DNA from: an uncultured Lachnospiraceae bacterium | GTDB lineage: Bacteria > Bacillota > Clostridia > Lachnospirales > Lachnospiraceae | DNA length: 64,000 nt | Assembly (NCBI GenBank): GCA_910577045.1 | Contig: CAJTLB010000003.1 | Coordinates: 191,009 to 255,008 of the forward strand | Reading direction: 5' to 3' | Shown here: positions 1 through 8,493 of the stretch, piece by piece | Layout of the letters: each line of letters opens with the position of its first letter | Numbering within the stretch: position 1 is the stretch's first letter | Program-made: the position numbers and the translations under genes | Notes under the pieces: model-generated | What the model was told of the DNA's origin: nothing | Seen by the model: the letters and a program-made list of their open reading frames with translations, nothing else | Databases searched by the model: none

Positions 1-870
1 GCAAGGGCGTTCCATGGGACAACATGGTTAGAACAGCAACAGAAAAAATCTCCTATGGTAATAAAAAATAATATGTTATTAGATGCGTCTTTATGTGTAG
101 GGGAAGTAATAGTGCCAAGGCAAGTACATATGGTATGCGGATGGGCATTTGCAAATGGCATGGGGATAGAACGGATTTGCTTTACATCACAAGCCCGTGT
201 GGAAGAATATGCGTTTCGGAATTGTATTTTTTTGCGGGAAGTAGTTTTACCAGACGGCAGCAGGATTACTTTTAAGGGGATTAAAGATCGGGAAAGGGAA
301 TTGCCTCCTTTAGCAAAGCAGGCAGTTATGGATAGTTTCCACTGTTTTAAGACAGAGGAAAATGGTGTGTTAGTAGAGTGCACTGGGAATATTTCTAAGC
401 TGCTTTTGGCAGATGGAATTACAGGGGTTGGGGAGGGTGCTTTCCAAGATGGGAATTTATTAACAGAGGTTATTTTTCCTGAAACAGTAAGGAAAATAGA
501 AAGATGTGCATTTTCTGGCTGCAAATGGCTAAGGGAAGTTTTACAGGCAGGGAATGTAGAAGAAATTGGGGAAATGGCATTTTTTAATTGTGGGGCATTA
601 AAACGTATTGAGTTATCAGAAAAATGCCAGAAAATAGGGAAAAGGGCTTTTGAAAATTGCACTTCTTTAGAAGAGATCCAGATTCCAGAGGGAGTAGAGG
701 AGATTCCAGACAAGGTGTTTTATCGTTGCCATAGTTTAAAAAAAGTGCAGTTCCCATCTACATTAAAAAAAATAGGGAAAGAAGCGTTTGCCTTTTGTAA
801 AAATCTGCAAAAGCCGTGTCTGCCGGAGAATATTTTGGTAGGAGAACGGGCTTTTTATGGGGAGAATTAA
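1..870 (+). CDS. Leucine-rich-repeat (BspA/LRR_5 type) protein, 5' end outside window
   Basis: The reading frame is open from base 1, and residues before the first Met (position 55) include FHGTTWLEQQ, a phrase typical of the interior of LRR_5 proteins, so the gene starts upstream of the window. The visible 289 residues hold repeats of the pattern I/L..GAF..C..L..V.LP..V..IG, clearest at about residues 140-285 (for example KIERCAFSGCKWLREV, EIGEMAFFNCGALKRI, KIGKRAFENCTSLEEI). This is the BspA-like family, known as surface or intracellular interaction scaffolds. No membrane segment or cell-wall signal is visible in this part. The stop lies 2 bases before the start chosen for the next gene, suggesting co-transcription. 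Substrate or partner is unknown. Confidence 0.85.
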   Translation, partial: ARAFHGTTWLEQQQKKSPMVIKNNMLLDASLCVGEVIVPRQVHMVCGWAFANGMGIERICFTSQARVEEYAFRNCIFLREVVLPDGSRITFKGIKDRERELPPLAKQAVMDSFHCFKTEENGVLVECTGNISKLLLADGITGVGEGAFQDGNLLTEVIFPETVRKIERCAFSGCKWLREVLQAGNVEEIGEMAFFNCGALKRIELSEKCQKIGKRAFENCTSLEEIQIPEGVEEIPDKVFYRCHSLKKVQFPSTLKKIGKEAFAFCKNLQKPCLPENILVGERAFYGEN

Positions 871-871
871 A

Positions 872-1945
872 ATGCGTTACCGGAAATTAGGGGATACAGG
901 CCTTATGGTATCAGAAATAGGCTTTGGGACAATTCCTGTTTTACAGGGCAATATACCAGTGCTGCCTGATTATTTTAATTTGGATACAGAGGCAGCAGTC
1001 GCTGTAATGAAAGAAGCCTATTTATTGGGCTGTAATTTATATGATACAGCGATTGTGCCAGAATATGGAGATGCTGAAGTAAAGCTTGGGATATTTGCAG
1101 GGCAAATAGGGAGAGAACGGATTATTATTTCGGATAAGGCACGTTTTTATAATGGGAATGAAATGTACCAGGCAGTGCTTACTTCTTGTGAGAATTTAGG
1201 GACTGTCCCAGATATTTATTTTGTCCACCAGGTAGATGAAAAGCATGTAGATGAGGTTTTTAAAAAAGGAGGGGCATTAGATGCCCTTACAGAATTAAAG
1301 GCTGAAGGGAAAATACATTTTACGGGGATTGCATCTCATTATTATAATATTCTTTTACGTGGAGCAAAAGATAAACGGGTTGATGTGTTACAGGGGAGTG
1401 GGAATCTTTTAGAAAGGGGAATGTTAGAGCGTGCCAAAGAGGAAGCATGTTTTCGTAACAAGGGGTTTTTAGTAAATAAAGTTTATGCAGCCGGGCTTCT
1501 TCCTTCTTTCTTTCCAATCCCTTTATTGATCCAAACAGTTTTATCTTATCCAATATCTAGTGCTTTAATTGGGATTGGCAGTATAGGGCAGGCAAGGGCG
1601 GCAATGGAACCAAGGGAAATGAAAGAAAGGTTATTATCATTTGATGAGGTATTATCTATTTTGGAAAAAAGGTATAATCCGATCCCATGTGACCGATGCC
1701 AGAGGTGTGAGTGCCCGTATGGCACGGAAATCCATACATTGTTCCGCCAGTATCAGTATTATTATTTAGGGAAAGACTATTGGGCACTAAATAAGCTTGG
1801 CATGGGGATATTAGAAAGTGCTGCGTATTGCCATAACTGCATAGAAATGCCTTGCCTAGATATGTGCCCAAGGAAAATACGGATTCCAGATGAAATACAA
1901 AAGGTGAAAAACTTATATACGATATTCTTTTGCGGATATGTTTGA
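872..1945 (+). CDS. Aldo/keto reductase with C-terminal iron-sulfur (4Fe-4S-like) domain
   Basis: 357 residues. The N-terminus MRYRKLGDTGLMVSEIGFGT is the classic aldo/keto reductase opening; NLYDTAIVPEYGDAE carries the Asp-x4-Tyr-like element and IYFVHQVD the usual strand with His. The last 90 residues hold two cysteine clusters, CDRCQRCECP and CHNCIEMPCLDMCP, which look like two 4Fe-4S binding motifs, as in ferredoxin-linked AKR proteins of anaerobes. An ATG at 857 is in frame, but the ATG at 872 has a GGGGAG site 7 bases upstream and gives the family N-terminus, so it was chosen. The 3' end overlaps the convergent small gene at 1913-2140 by 33 bases. Likely a cytoplasmic oxidoreductase; substrate unknown. 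Confidence 0.85.
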   Translation: MRYRKLGDTGLMVSEIGFGTIPVLQGNIPVLPDYFNLDTEAAVAVMKEAYLLGCNLYDTAIVPEYGDAEVKLGIFAGQIGRERIIISDKARFYNGNEMYQAVLTSCENLGTVPDIYFVHQVDEKHVDEVFKKGGALDALTELKAEGKIHFTGIASHYYNILLRGAKDKRVDVLQGSGNLLERGMLERAKEEACFRNKGFLVNKVYAAGLLPSFFPIPLLIQTVLSYPISSALIGIGSIGQARAAMEPREMKERLLSFDEVLSILEKRYNPIPCDRCQRCECPYGTEIHTLFRQYQYYYLGKDYWALNKLGMGILESAAYCHNCIEMPCLDMCPRKIRIPDEIQKVKNLYTIFFCGYV

Positions 1946-2140
1946 TTGTTTCGCTTTTTCTAAAAGGAATTTATAGCGCATTTGTATTGCTTGCAATTCA
2001 TAGATGTAACAGTCGATTAAATCAGGCTCGACTACATTTTCAAAGTTTGATTGGGCAGAATCCAATGCCCACTTGGTTTTTTCCAATTCACTTAATAAAT
2101 GACATTCGTCATAAGCCAGTGCAATGGTTTTCCGCTTCAT
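1913..2140 (-). CDS. YaaL/DUF2508 family small protein
   Basis: 75 residues on the minus strand, beginning MKRKTIALAYDECH with a strong AGGAGGT site before the ATG. The stretch TKWALDSAQSNFENVVEPDL and the following IDCYIYELQAIQMRYKFLL match the DUF2508/YaaL family, small helical proteins of unknown function that in many Firmicutes sit between recR and bofA. Here it lies next to bofA but in the opposite direction, and no recR is present. Its 3' end overlaps the convergent aldo/keto reductase. The family match and ribosome site make it a real gene rather than a shadow. Confidence 0.8.
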   Translation of the reverse strand: MKRKTIALAYDECHLLSELEKTKWALDSAQSNFENVVEPDLIDCYIYELQAIQMRYKFLLEKAKQSNISAKEYRI

Positions 2141-2223
2141 AGAACCACCTCCTGTTAGCAGTATAGTCCTAAAACTGGAAAATTATACATACAATGGAAA
2201 TAAAAAGAAACTGTGGAGGGATT

Positions 2224-2499
2224 ATGGAGAACCAGATATTAATAGGGATTATGGCGTTGAGCGCAGTTATTTTTGTAGTGGCAACAATTTGTTACCATCC
2301 AGAAGTATTTAAGAAGCTGTTGTATAGGTTAGGTTTTGGAATGGCAGGGGTATTAGGGGCAAACCACTGTTTATCATTACTTGGGCTGGGGATATATGTA
2401 GGGTTAAACCCGTTGTCAGTGTTAATCCTTTTAGTAATGGGCGGGCCAGGGTTATTGCTTTTATATGGAGTAGAGGCATATTGTAAAATATTTCCTTAA
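2224..2499 (+). CDS. bofA: BofA-family pro-sigma-K processing inhibitor
   Basis: 91 residues, nearly all hydrophobic, with two to three predicted membrane segments (about residues 3-22, 35-55 and 62-82). The end pattern GLNPLSVLILLVMGGPGLLLLYG is the conserved BofA signature (N-P-x5-LGxPGxxLL-like). In Bacillus, BofA sits in the forespore outer membrane and holds the SpoIVFB protease inactive until sigma-K processing. Upstream ATGs exist, but the ATG at 2224 is preceded by GGAGGG at good spacing and gives the family-length protein. Divergent from the yaaL-like gene. It suggests a spore-forming lineage. Confidence 0.85.
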   Translation: MENQILIGIMALSAVIFVVATICYHPEVFKKLLYRLGFGMAGVLGANHCLSLLGLGIYVGLNPLSVLILLVMGGPGLLLLYGVEAYCKIFP

Positions 2500-2520
2500 T
2501 AGAAGCTGTCGAAGAAAAAC

Positions 2521-2549
2521 TTTATCATTGTGGAAAAATGTGCTATAAT
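2521..2549 (+). promoter_or_regulatory. Candidate promoter for map (extended -10)
   Basis: TGCTATAAT, an extended -10 hexamer, ends at 2549. A weak -35 (TTTATC) lies 17 bases upstream. The ATG of the aminopeptidase is 47 bases downstream. Confidence 0.45.
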
Positions 2550-2595
2550 AAGGAAGTTAATTTAATACAAGGGATATTTTGGATTGGAGAATAGA

Positions 2596-3465
2596 ATGAA
2601 ACTTGGAAGAAATGAGCCATGTTGGTGTAAAAGTGGTAAGAAATATAAGGCTTGCCATTTGGCATTTGACGAAAGGCTGGAAGGCCTTGCATCAGAAGGG
2701 AAACTAATCCCAACTCATGAAATGATAAAGAACCAAGAACAGATTGCAGGAATTAGGGAAGCTAGTAAGTTAAATACAGAAATATTGGATATGGTATCAG
2801 AGCATGTAAAGGAAGGGATTTCCACAGGGGAATTAAACTCCTTGGTACATGAATATACATTGGCCCATGGGGCAGTCCCAGCACCTCTTGGATATGAAAA
2901 CTTTCCGAAAAGTATTTGTACCTCGATAGATGATGTAGTATGCCATGGGATTCCTGATAGTAAGAGGATTTTAAAGTCTGGGGATATTATTAATATTGAT
3001 GTAACTACTATTTTAAATGGATATTATGGAGATGCCTCCCGTATGTACTGTATTGGTGAAGTAACAGCAGAAAAAAGGCGTTTGGTGCAGGTTGCAAAAG
3101 AGTGCCTAGATTTAGGGTTAGCTGTTGTAAAACCGTGGGGATACCTGGGGGATATAGGATATGCAATTAATAGCCATGCCAAAAAGAATGGATATTCGAT
3201 TGTAGAGGATATTGGCGGGCATGGCGTGGGGCTAGAATTCCATGAAGATCCTTGGGTAAGCCATATTGGGCAGCCGGGGACAGATATAGTATTGGTCCCT
3301 GGCATGATATTTACCATAGAGCCTATGGTAAATATGGGAGATGCAGAAGTATGGATTGACGAAGAGGATGGCTGGACTGTTTATACGGAAGATGGAGAAC
3401 CTTCCGCACAGTGGGAATATACGGTACTTGTAACAGAGCAAGGTGCCGAGGTGTTGACAAGATAA
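2596..3465 (+). CDS. map: Type I methionine aminopeptidase with N-terminal SEC-C zinc motif
   Basis: 289 residues. Residues 1-20 carry the SEC-C motif (GRNEPCWCKSGKKYKACH, a CxC..CH zinc-binding element). The rest is a complete MetAP-I: metal ligands Asp in INIDVT, Asp in YGDASR, His in GGHGVG, Glu in FTIEPM and Glu in QWEYTV, plus the substrate-side His in VVCHGIP. It removes initiator methionine from nascent proteins in the cytoplasm; SEC-C extensions on MetAP are known in Clostridia and are thought to aid ribosome or partner binding. A TTG at 2584 is in frame, but GGAG lies 6 bases before the ATG at 2596. It is followed after 18 bases by the sulfatase. Confidence 0.95.
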   Translation: MKLGRNEPCWCKSGKKYKACHLAFDERLEGLASEGKLIPTHEMIKNQEQIAGIREASKLNTEILDMVSEHVKEGISTGELNSLVHEYTLAHGAVPAPLGYENFPKSICTSIDDVVCHGIPDSKRILKSGDIINIDVTTILNGYYGDASRMYCIGEVTAEKRRLVQVAKECLDLGLAVVKPWGYLGDIGYAINSHAKKNGYSIVEDIGGHGVGLEFHEDPWVSHIGQPGTDIVLVPGMIFTIEPMVNMGDAEVWIDEEDGWTVYTEDGEPSAQWEYTVLVTEQGAEVLTR

Positions 3466-3483
3466 GGATGGGAGGATTATAGA

Positions 3484-4827
3484 ATGGATAAAAAGCCAAA
3501 TGTAGTTGTATTTTTTACCGATCAGCAGCGTTTTGACACTACAGGGGTACACGGGAACCCATGTGGGCTTACGCCAAATTTTGACCGTGTAGCAATGGAG
3601 GGCACACATGCAAAACTTGCATTTACGCCACAGCCAGTTTGCGGGCCTGCGAGGGGAGTATTGCAGACCGGGAAGTATGCAACTTGTGTTGGGACTTATC
3701 GCAATGCTGTAGTGCTTCCAAAAGAACATAAAACAATGGCACATTATTTTAATGAAGCAGGTTATTATACTGGTTATATAGGAAAGTGGCATCTTGGCTC
3801 TACAAGGCACGCTGTCCCAGAGCAGGAGCGTGGGGAATACCAGTATTGGCTAGGGGCAAACGCTTTAGAAGCAACTTCCCAGGCATATGATACATTAGTG
3901 TATGATAACGAGGACAAGCCAGTACATTTGCCAGGATATCGTGTCGATGCCTTAACCGATGCAGCAATCCGTTTTATTGATCAAAATAAAGAAAAGCCGT
4001 TTTTTCTATTCCTTTCTTTTTTAGAGCCTCATTTCCAGAATAGTAATGATAGCTTTCCGGCACCAGATGTGTATAAAAACCAGCCTGCAGGCTATATGCC
4101 GCCAGATTTGGGCGCGCTTGTGGGGACAAGCTGGCAGCACCTGCCAGGGTATTATGGCATGGTAAAGCGTTTGGATGAAGCATTTGGACGTATTTTAGAT
4201 GTATTAAAGAGTTTGCATTTATCAGAGGATACCATTGTACTGTTTACGACTGACCATGGAAATCATTTTAAAACAAGAAATGCAGAATATAAACGTTCCT
4301 GCCATGAAAGTTCAATCCGTATCCCAATGGCATTTACAGGAGGGCCATTTACGGGCGGGGGCTGTTTAAAAGAGATGGTGAGCCTGGTGGATATTGCCCC
4401 GACTTTATTAGATGCCTGCCAGATCCCTGTACCAGAGGATATGCAGGGACATTCTATTCTGCCATTGTTGGGTGGGAAAGGGGCTAAGTGGCCACAAGAA
4501 GTGTTTGTGCAGATAAGTGAAGTGCAAGTAGGGCGTGCCATTCGTACCAAACGTTGGAAATATTCGGTAGAGGCACTGGATAAAGACCCTATTAAAGATT
4601 CTTGTTCTGATGTATATACAGAAACCTTTTTATATGATCTAGAACATGACCCATATGAGTTAAGAAACCTGATTCATTCTGAGGCACACAGGGAAGTTTG
4701 CCATGTCCTTGCAGCAAAATTAAAAGCAAAAATGGCGGAGGCAGGAGAAAAAATACCTGTGATTATAGAAGCAGAAAAAATGCCAGAGGGACAGTTAAGA
4801 GTATTTGCCGGAGAGGAAGAACAGTAG
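3484..4827 (+). CDS. Cysteine-type sulfatase (alkaline phosphatase superfamily)
   Basis: 447 residues. The signature Cys-x-Pro-x-Arg appears as PVCGPARGVLQTG at about residue 54; the Cys is the residue converted to formylglycine, so activity would need an anSME maturase, which is not in this window. Metal ligands are visible: FFTDQQRFD near the start (DQ pair), and TTDHGNH (Asp-His) later; GKWHLG is the conserved Lys/His element. No signal peptide is seen, so it probably acts in the cytoplasm on imported sulfated sugars. It is followed 18 bases later by the membrane AraC regulator, so it may be part of the adjacent glycan locus. Substrate cannot be stated. Confidence 0.9.
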   Translation: MDKKPNVVVFFTDQQRFDTTGVHGNPCGLTPNFDRVAMEGTHAKLAFTPQPVCGPARGVLQTGKYATCVGTYRNAVVLPKEHKTMAHYFNEAGYYTGYIGKWHLGSTRHAVPEQERGEYQYWLGANALEATSQAYDTLVYDNEDKPVHLPGYRVDALTDAAIRFIDQNKEKPFFLFLSFLEPHFQNSNDSFPAPDVYKNQPAGYMPPDLGALVGTSWQHLPGYYGMVKRLDEAFGRILDVLKSLHLSEDTIVLFTTDHGNHFKTRNAEYKRSCHESSIRIPMAFTGGPFTGGGCLKEMVSLVDIAPTLLDACQIPVPEDMQGHSILPLLGGKGAKWPQEVFVQISEVQVGRAIRTKRWKYSVEALDKDPIKDSCSDVYTETFLYDLEHDPYELRNLIHSEAHREVCHVLAAKLKAKMAEAGEKIPVIIEAEKMPEGQLRVFAGEEEQ

Positions 4828-4845
4828 AAAGGGAGAGAGTCTGCT

Positions 4846-7191
4846 GTGCAAAATAAGGGACATTATCGCTATAAAAGTAAAATATTCTATACGATGATAT
4901 TGGTATCTGTACTGCCTGTTATTATTCTTGGGTTATATTCTTACCATATTTACATAAAAGAAGCAGCCCAAAGGAAAAACTTGACTATGCAGACAACAGC
5001 AAGCCAGGTAAAAAACCGTGTAGAAAATGTTCTTGGCAGTATAAAACAGTATTATGCCGAGGTGGAAAATAAGGAAGCAATTAAAGAACTTATTTATGCT
5101 AAGGATTTATACTATAACCAGTATTCTCGGTTAAAGGAAGGAATAGAGGTCCTTAGTGGGCCAGTTTACCTGCGGGAATATATTATAGGATATACATTTA
5201 TTAATACAACGGAAAATTGGGTAATTAGTAATTATGGGATGTACCATTATGATGAGTTAGCTAATGAAGAGACATTAGAAGAGTTGTTAGAGAAGGGACA
5301 GTGGGGAGAAAATAATATACAATGTTTTTGGATTAACCGGATGGATAAGCAGGAGCCTTCCGTAATTCCTAATGGTAAAAACATTATTATGTCCAAGTAT
5401 GTAATGGCAGTACGATTACCAATGCTTGCAGCAGGTGAGAAATGTATGCTTTTAATTAATTTGGATTCTAACAGGCTTATTAATTTAATAGCAGAGAACT
5501 TGGATAATATGGATATTACAGTAATAAATACAGATAGTGAGCTTGTTTATACTAGTAATTCATCAATGGGGGATTATTGTACTCAGTATGGAAAAAGATT
5601 AGACTCTGTCAGGGATTATTCTGGGATAAAAATGCAAGATGGCACAGTGCATCGTATGGCAGCAACTTCTGCTACAACAAATGGGTTAATTTATATTGCT
5701 AGTTATAATGTATCTTCTGTGCAGGAGGGGGCAGGGCAGATTCTCTATATGTCTGTAATCTTACTTTTGGTTATTAGTTTAGTGTTGATGTTTGCACGGA
5801 TGGGGACAAAAATTGTTTATACTCCAGTATCTGAATTAATCAATCAATTTCATAGTGTGCTAAAGGATTCTAAGCCAGTAGCTAAAGATGAATTTACTTG
5901 GCTATCAGAAGAGTTAAACCAGCTTGTGGAAAACAAGGAATCTTTGGAACGCATGGTGGAAAATCAAAAGGAATTATTGGTAGAGTTGTTTTTAAGCCGC
6001 TTAATCCGTGGAGAATTGACACAAGAGAGAATTGATGAAGGAGTATTGCGGTTTAACCTACAACAAAAGCCATGTTATATAACGGCAGGCATACGCATTG
6101 TACAAGAAAAATATAAATCAGATAGTATGGAACAGGATGCACTTACCAGTACTGTAGTGGAACATATGCCAAAAGAACTGTATAAAGAACTTTTTGGCAG
6201 GCCAGTGATAAAAAGCAATATAATATTTTTGATTTTAGGTGCAGATACAAAAGAAAAGGCAGAAGAAAAGGTAGAGAGGCTGTATGAAAAGATTATCCTT
6301 TATATTGCTGCAGAATATGGCTGCCAGACGCATTGTGGCGTCAGCCAGGTGTTTTATAAATTAAAGCATCTTCGCACAGCCATTAATGAAGGCGGGGAGG
6401 CACTGAAAAACAGTGAAAGCTTAAAGTTCTGCGAAAACCAAGCGGGGGGGGTGAAATCCGACCTGGTAAAAGCAATTAGCTTTTACGCCGATTTTGGGAA
6501 AAATGACCAACCAGCTTATCAGTATGATTTATTTGCAGAACAAGAAATCCGAAAAGCGATTGATGAATGTGAAGTAGAAAAAGCATTTGGGATTACAGAT
6601 CGGTTTATTGACCGTATGATAGAAAAAGGGATTTCTAGGCAGGATAGGTATTTCTTTTTACATCGTTTCCAAGTTGCAATTTTACAGGTAGCATTTGAAG
6701 CTGGGTTATCCATTAACCAGATTTTTGAAAAGGATGAAGTCAACCTCTTTTTGAAACTGGATTCTATTGTGGATTCTGAGAATATAAAACAATTTTACAA
6801 TACCCAGGTGATTGAGCCAATTATAAAGTCACTAAGGCAATACAGAAGAAGCCATTCTATGGATATTATGGAACAGGTACTTGCATTGGTAAAGGAAAAA
6901 AACGGGGATATTACACTTGCTGAATGTGCAGAGAAGCTTAATTACCATCCAAGTTATATTTGGCGTGTGCTTAAAACAGAACGCAATATGACTTTTACTG
7001 ATTTTGTAGCAGTTGAAAAGTTAGAATTGGCAAAAGAGATGCTGACACAGACTTCATTATCTGTAGCAGAGATAGCGCAAAAGTTAAACTATACTAATAC
7101 ACAGAATTTTATCCGTTTCTTTAATAAGCATGAGGAGATTACTCCAGGAAAATTCCGCCAGGAGCATAAAAAGCAAGAGAATGGGAAATAA
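4846..7191 (+). CDS. Transmembrane AraC-type transcriptional regulator
   Basis: 781 residues, GTG start with GGGAGAGA upstream. Two membrane segments (about residues 15-35 and 300-320) enclose a 260-residue extracytoplasmic sensor region. A cytoplasmic linker (about 370-640) follows, then a C-terminal AraC helix-turn-helix (about 680-775), with LAECAEKLNYHPSYIWRVLK as the first and VAEIAQKLNYTNTQNFIRFF as the second helix-turn-helix. This one-piece membrane regulator type is typically next to LplB/YtcP sugar importers in Clostridia and Paenibacillus, and activates them when ligand is sensed outside. Here the importer begins 340 bases downstream, and the pectin enzymes follow; control of that operon is inferred from position. 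Confidence 0.9.
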   Translation: MQNKGHYRYKSKIFYTMILVSVLPVIILGLYSYHIYIKEAAQRKNLTMQTTASQVKNRVENVLGSIKQYYAEVENKEAIKELIYAKDLYYNQYSRLKEGIEVLSGPVYLREYIIGYTFINTTENWVISNYGMYHYDELANEETLEELLEKGQWGENNIQCFWINRMDKQEPSVIPNGKNIIMSKYVMAVRLPMLAAGEKCMLLINLDSNRLINLIAENLDNMDITVINTDSELVYTSNSSMGDYCTQYGKRLDSVRDYSGIKMQDGTVHRMAATSATTNGLIYIASYNVSSVQEGAGQILYMSVILLLVISLVLMFARMGTKIVYTPVSELINQFHSVLKDSKPVAKDEFTWLSEELNQLVENKESLERMVENQKELLVELFLSRLIRGELTQERIDEGVLRFNLQQKPCYITAGIRIVQEKYKSDSMEQDALTSTVVEHMPKELYKELFGRPVIKSNIIFLILGADTKEKAEEKVERLYEKIILYIAAEYGCQTHCGVSQVFYKLKHLRTAINEGGEALKNSESLKFCENQAGGVKSDLVKAISFYADFGKNDQPAYQYDLFAEQEIRKAIDECEVEKAFGITDRFIDRMIEKGISRQDRYFFLHRFQVAILQVAFEAGLSINQIFEKDEVNLFLKLDSIVDSENIKQFYNTQVIEPIIKSLRQYRRSHSMDIMEQVLALVKEKNGDITLAECAEKLNYHPSYIWRVLKTERNMTFTDFVAVEKLELAKEMLTQTSLSVAEIAQKLNYTNTQNFIRFFNKHEEITPGKFRQEHKKQENGK

Positions 7192-7529
7192 TCAGTTAAG
7201 GAAAATTGGAAAGAATCGGATAATAAGGGCTAAAATACCTTGGATTTATGGGGCTGAGCATAGTAGATAAAATGATTATTTGAAAAAAATAGTTAATAAA
7301 AAAGCTGATAGAATCAAGTTCTTTTTATTGGGCTGGTTATTTTAAAGGGAAAAAAATTCGCAAGAAATAGAGTATTGAAAAAAGAGGGGGTGTGATGGTA
7401 AAATTGCCATATAAATACAGGCCAAATGGAATTAAAATTGTGCATTTTATATAATTTTATATAATAGAGACAATTTTTGTACAGGGTGTGCCTGAAAAGG
7501 TTAAAAGATACAAAGAGGGAGGATTACAT
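7192..7529 (+). other. Intergenic region with likely importer-operon promoter
   Basis: No coding potential is seen. Near the downstream end TTGTGC (7438-7443) and TATAAT (7460-7465), spaced 16, form a plausible promoter. The sequence TTTTATATAA is duplicated in tandem just there. The region presumably also holds the AraC-regulator binding site, but no clear operator was recognised. Confidence 0.4.
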
Positions 7530-8471
7530 ATGGCAAAAAATGCACAGCCAATAGTGGCTGGAAAAAAGAAGGGTCCTTGGAAACAGATTTATCAGCAGAA
7601 AGGACTGTATTTGCTTTTGCTGCCAGGTCTGATTTATCTGATTGTATTTAAGTATGTGCCAATGTTTGGCGTTATTATTGCATTTCAGAATTTCAGCCCA
7701 TTCTTAGGATTTTTTGGAAGCCCATGGGTAGGCTTTGAGCAGTTCCGATTGTTTTTTGCAGGGAATGATTTTTGGGTACTAATGAGGAATACGCTAGGTA
7801 TTTCCATATTAAACCTTTTATTTTATTTCCCAGCGCCAATTATTTTAGCATTGTTCTTAAATGAAATTAAGTGTTCATGGTATAAGAGGTTTGCACAAAC
7901 TTTGGTATATATACCGCATTTTATTTCTTTTGTTATTGTAGCAAGCTTATCCTACACATTGTTTAATGTAAATGATGGTATTATGCATGAGATTTTACAG
8001 GCAATTACAGGAAAAAGCATTGATATCCTTTCTAAGCCAAAGTATTTCTGGGGATTGATTGTAGGGCAGAGTATTTGGAAGGAATGTGGATATGGGACAA
8101 TTGTATTCCTTGCAGCTTTGTCTGGCGTAGATGTACAACTTTATGAGGCAGCAAAAGTAGATGGTGCAGGCAGGTGGAGGCTGATGTGGCACGTAACGCT
8201 CCCAGCTATTAAGAGTACCATTGTTATTATGCTGATTATGAGAGTTGGTTCTATCTTAAATACAGGTTATGACCAGATTTTCCTTATGAGAAACTCTATT
8301 AACGTATCTAGGGCAGAAGTTATTGATACCTATGTATATATGAGAGGTGTTTCTGGTGGGCAATATTCTTATTCTACAGCAGTAGGTTTGTTTAAGTCTA
8401 TTGTTGGTATGATAATGGTAATTTCCGCAGACCGCCTTGCTAAGAAGATGGGTGAATCAGGGCTGTATTAA
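7530..8471 (+). CDS. Sugar ABC transporter permease, LplB family
   Basis: 313 residues with about six membrane segments. The opening GLYLLLLPGLIYLIVFKYVPM is typical of LplB, and EAAKVDGAGRWRLMWHVTLP is the cytoplasmic EAA loop that contacts the ATPase. The ATG at 7530 has GAGGGAGGA just upstream; an in-frame GTG at 7488 lacks such a site. It pairs with the second permease (22 bases downstream) and the lipoprotein. No ATPase is encoded here, as is common: such importers share a genome-wide MsmK/UgpC-type ATPase. The neighbouring enzymes suggest rhamnogalacturonan oligosaccharides as cargo. Confidence 0.93.
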   Translation: MAKNAQPIVAGKKKGPWKQIYQQKGLYLLLLPGLIYLIVFKYVPMFGVIIAFQNFSPFLGFFGSPWVGFEQFRLFFAGNDFWVLMRNTLGISILNLLFYFPAPIILALFLNEIKCSWYKRFAQTLVYIPHFISFVIVASLSYTLFNVNDGIMHEILQAITGKSIDILSKPKYFWGLIVGQSIWKECGYGTIVFLAALSGVDVQLYEAAKVDGAGRWRLMWHVTLPAIKSTIVIMLIMRVGSILNTGYDQIFLMRNSINVSRAEVIDTYVYMRGVSGGQYSYSTAVGLFKSIVGMIMVISADRLAKKMGESGLY

Positions 8472-8493
8472 TTTGAGAAAGGAGAGTTTCCAT

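Noticed and set aside
3232..3810. 192-residue minus-strand ORF
   Set aside because: Lies antisense to the aminopeptidase and sulfatase, both strongly supported; cysteine- and tyrosine-rich shadow composition.
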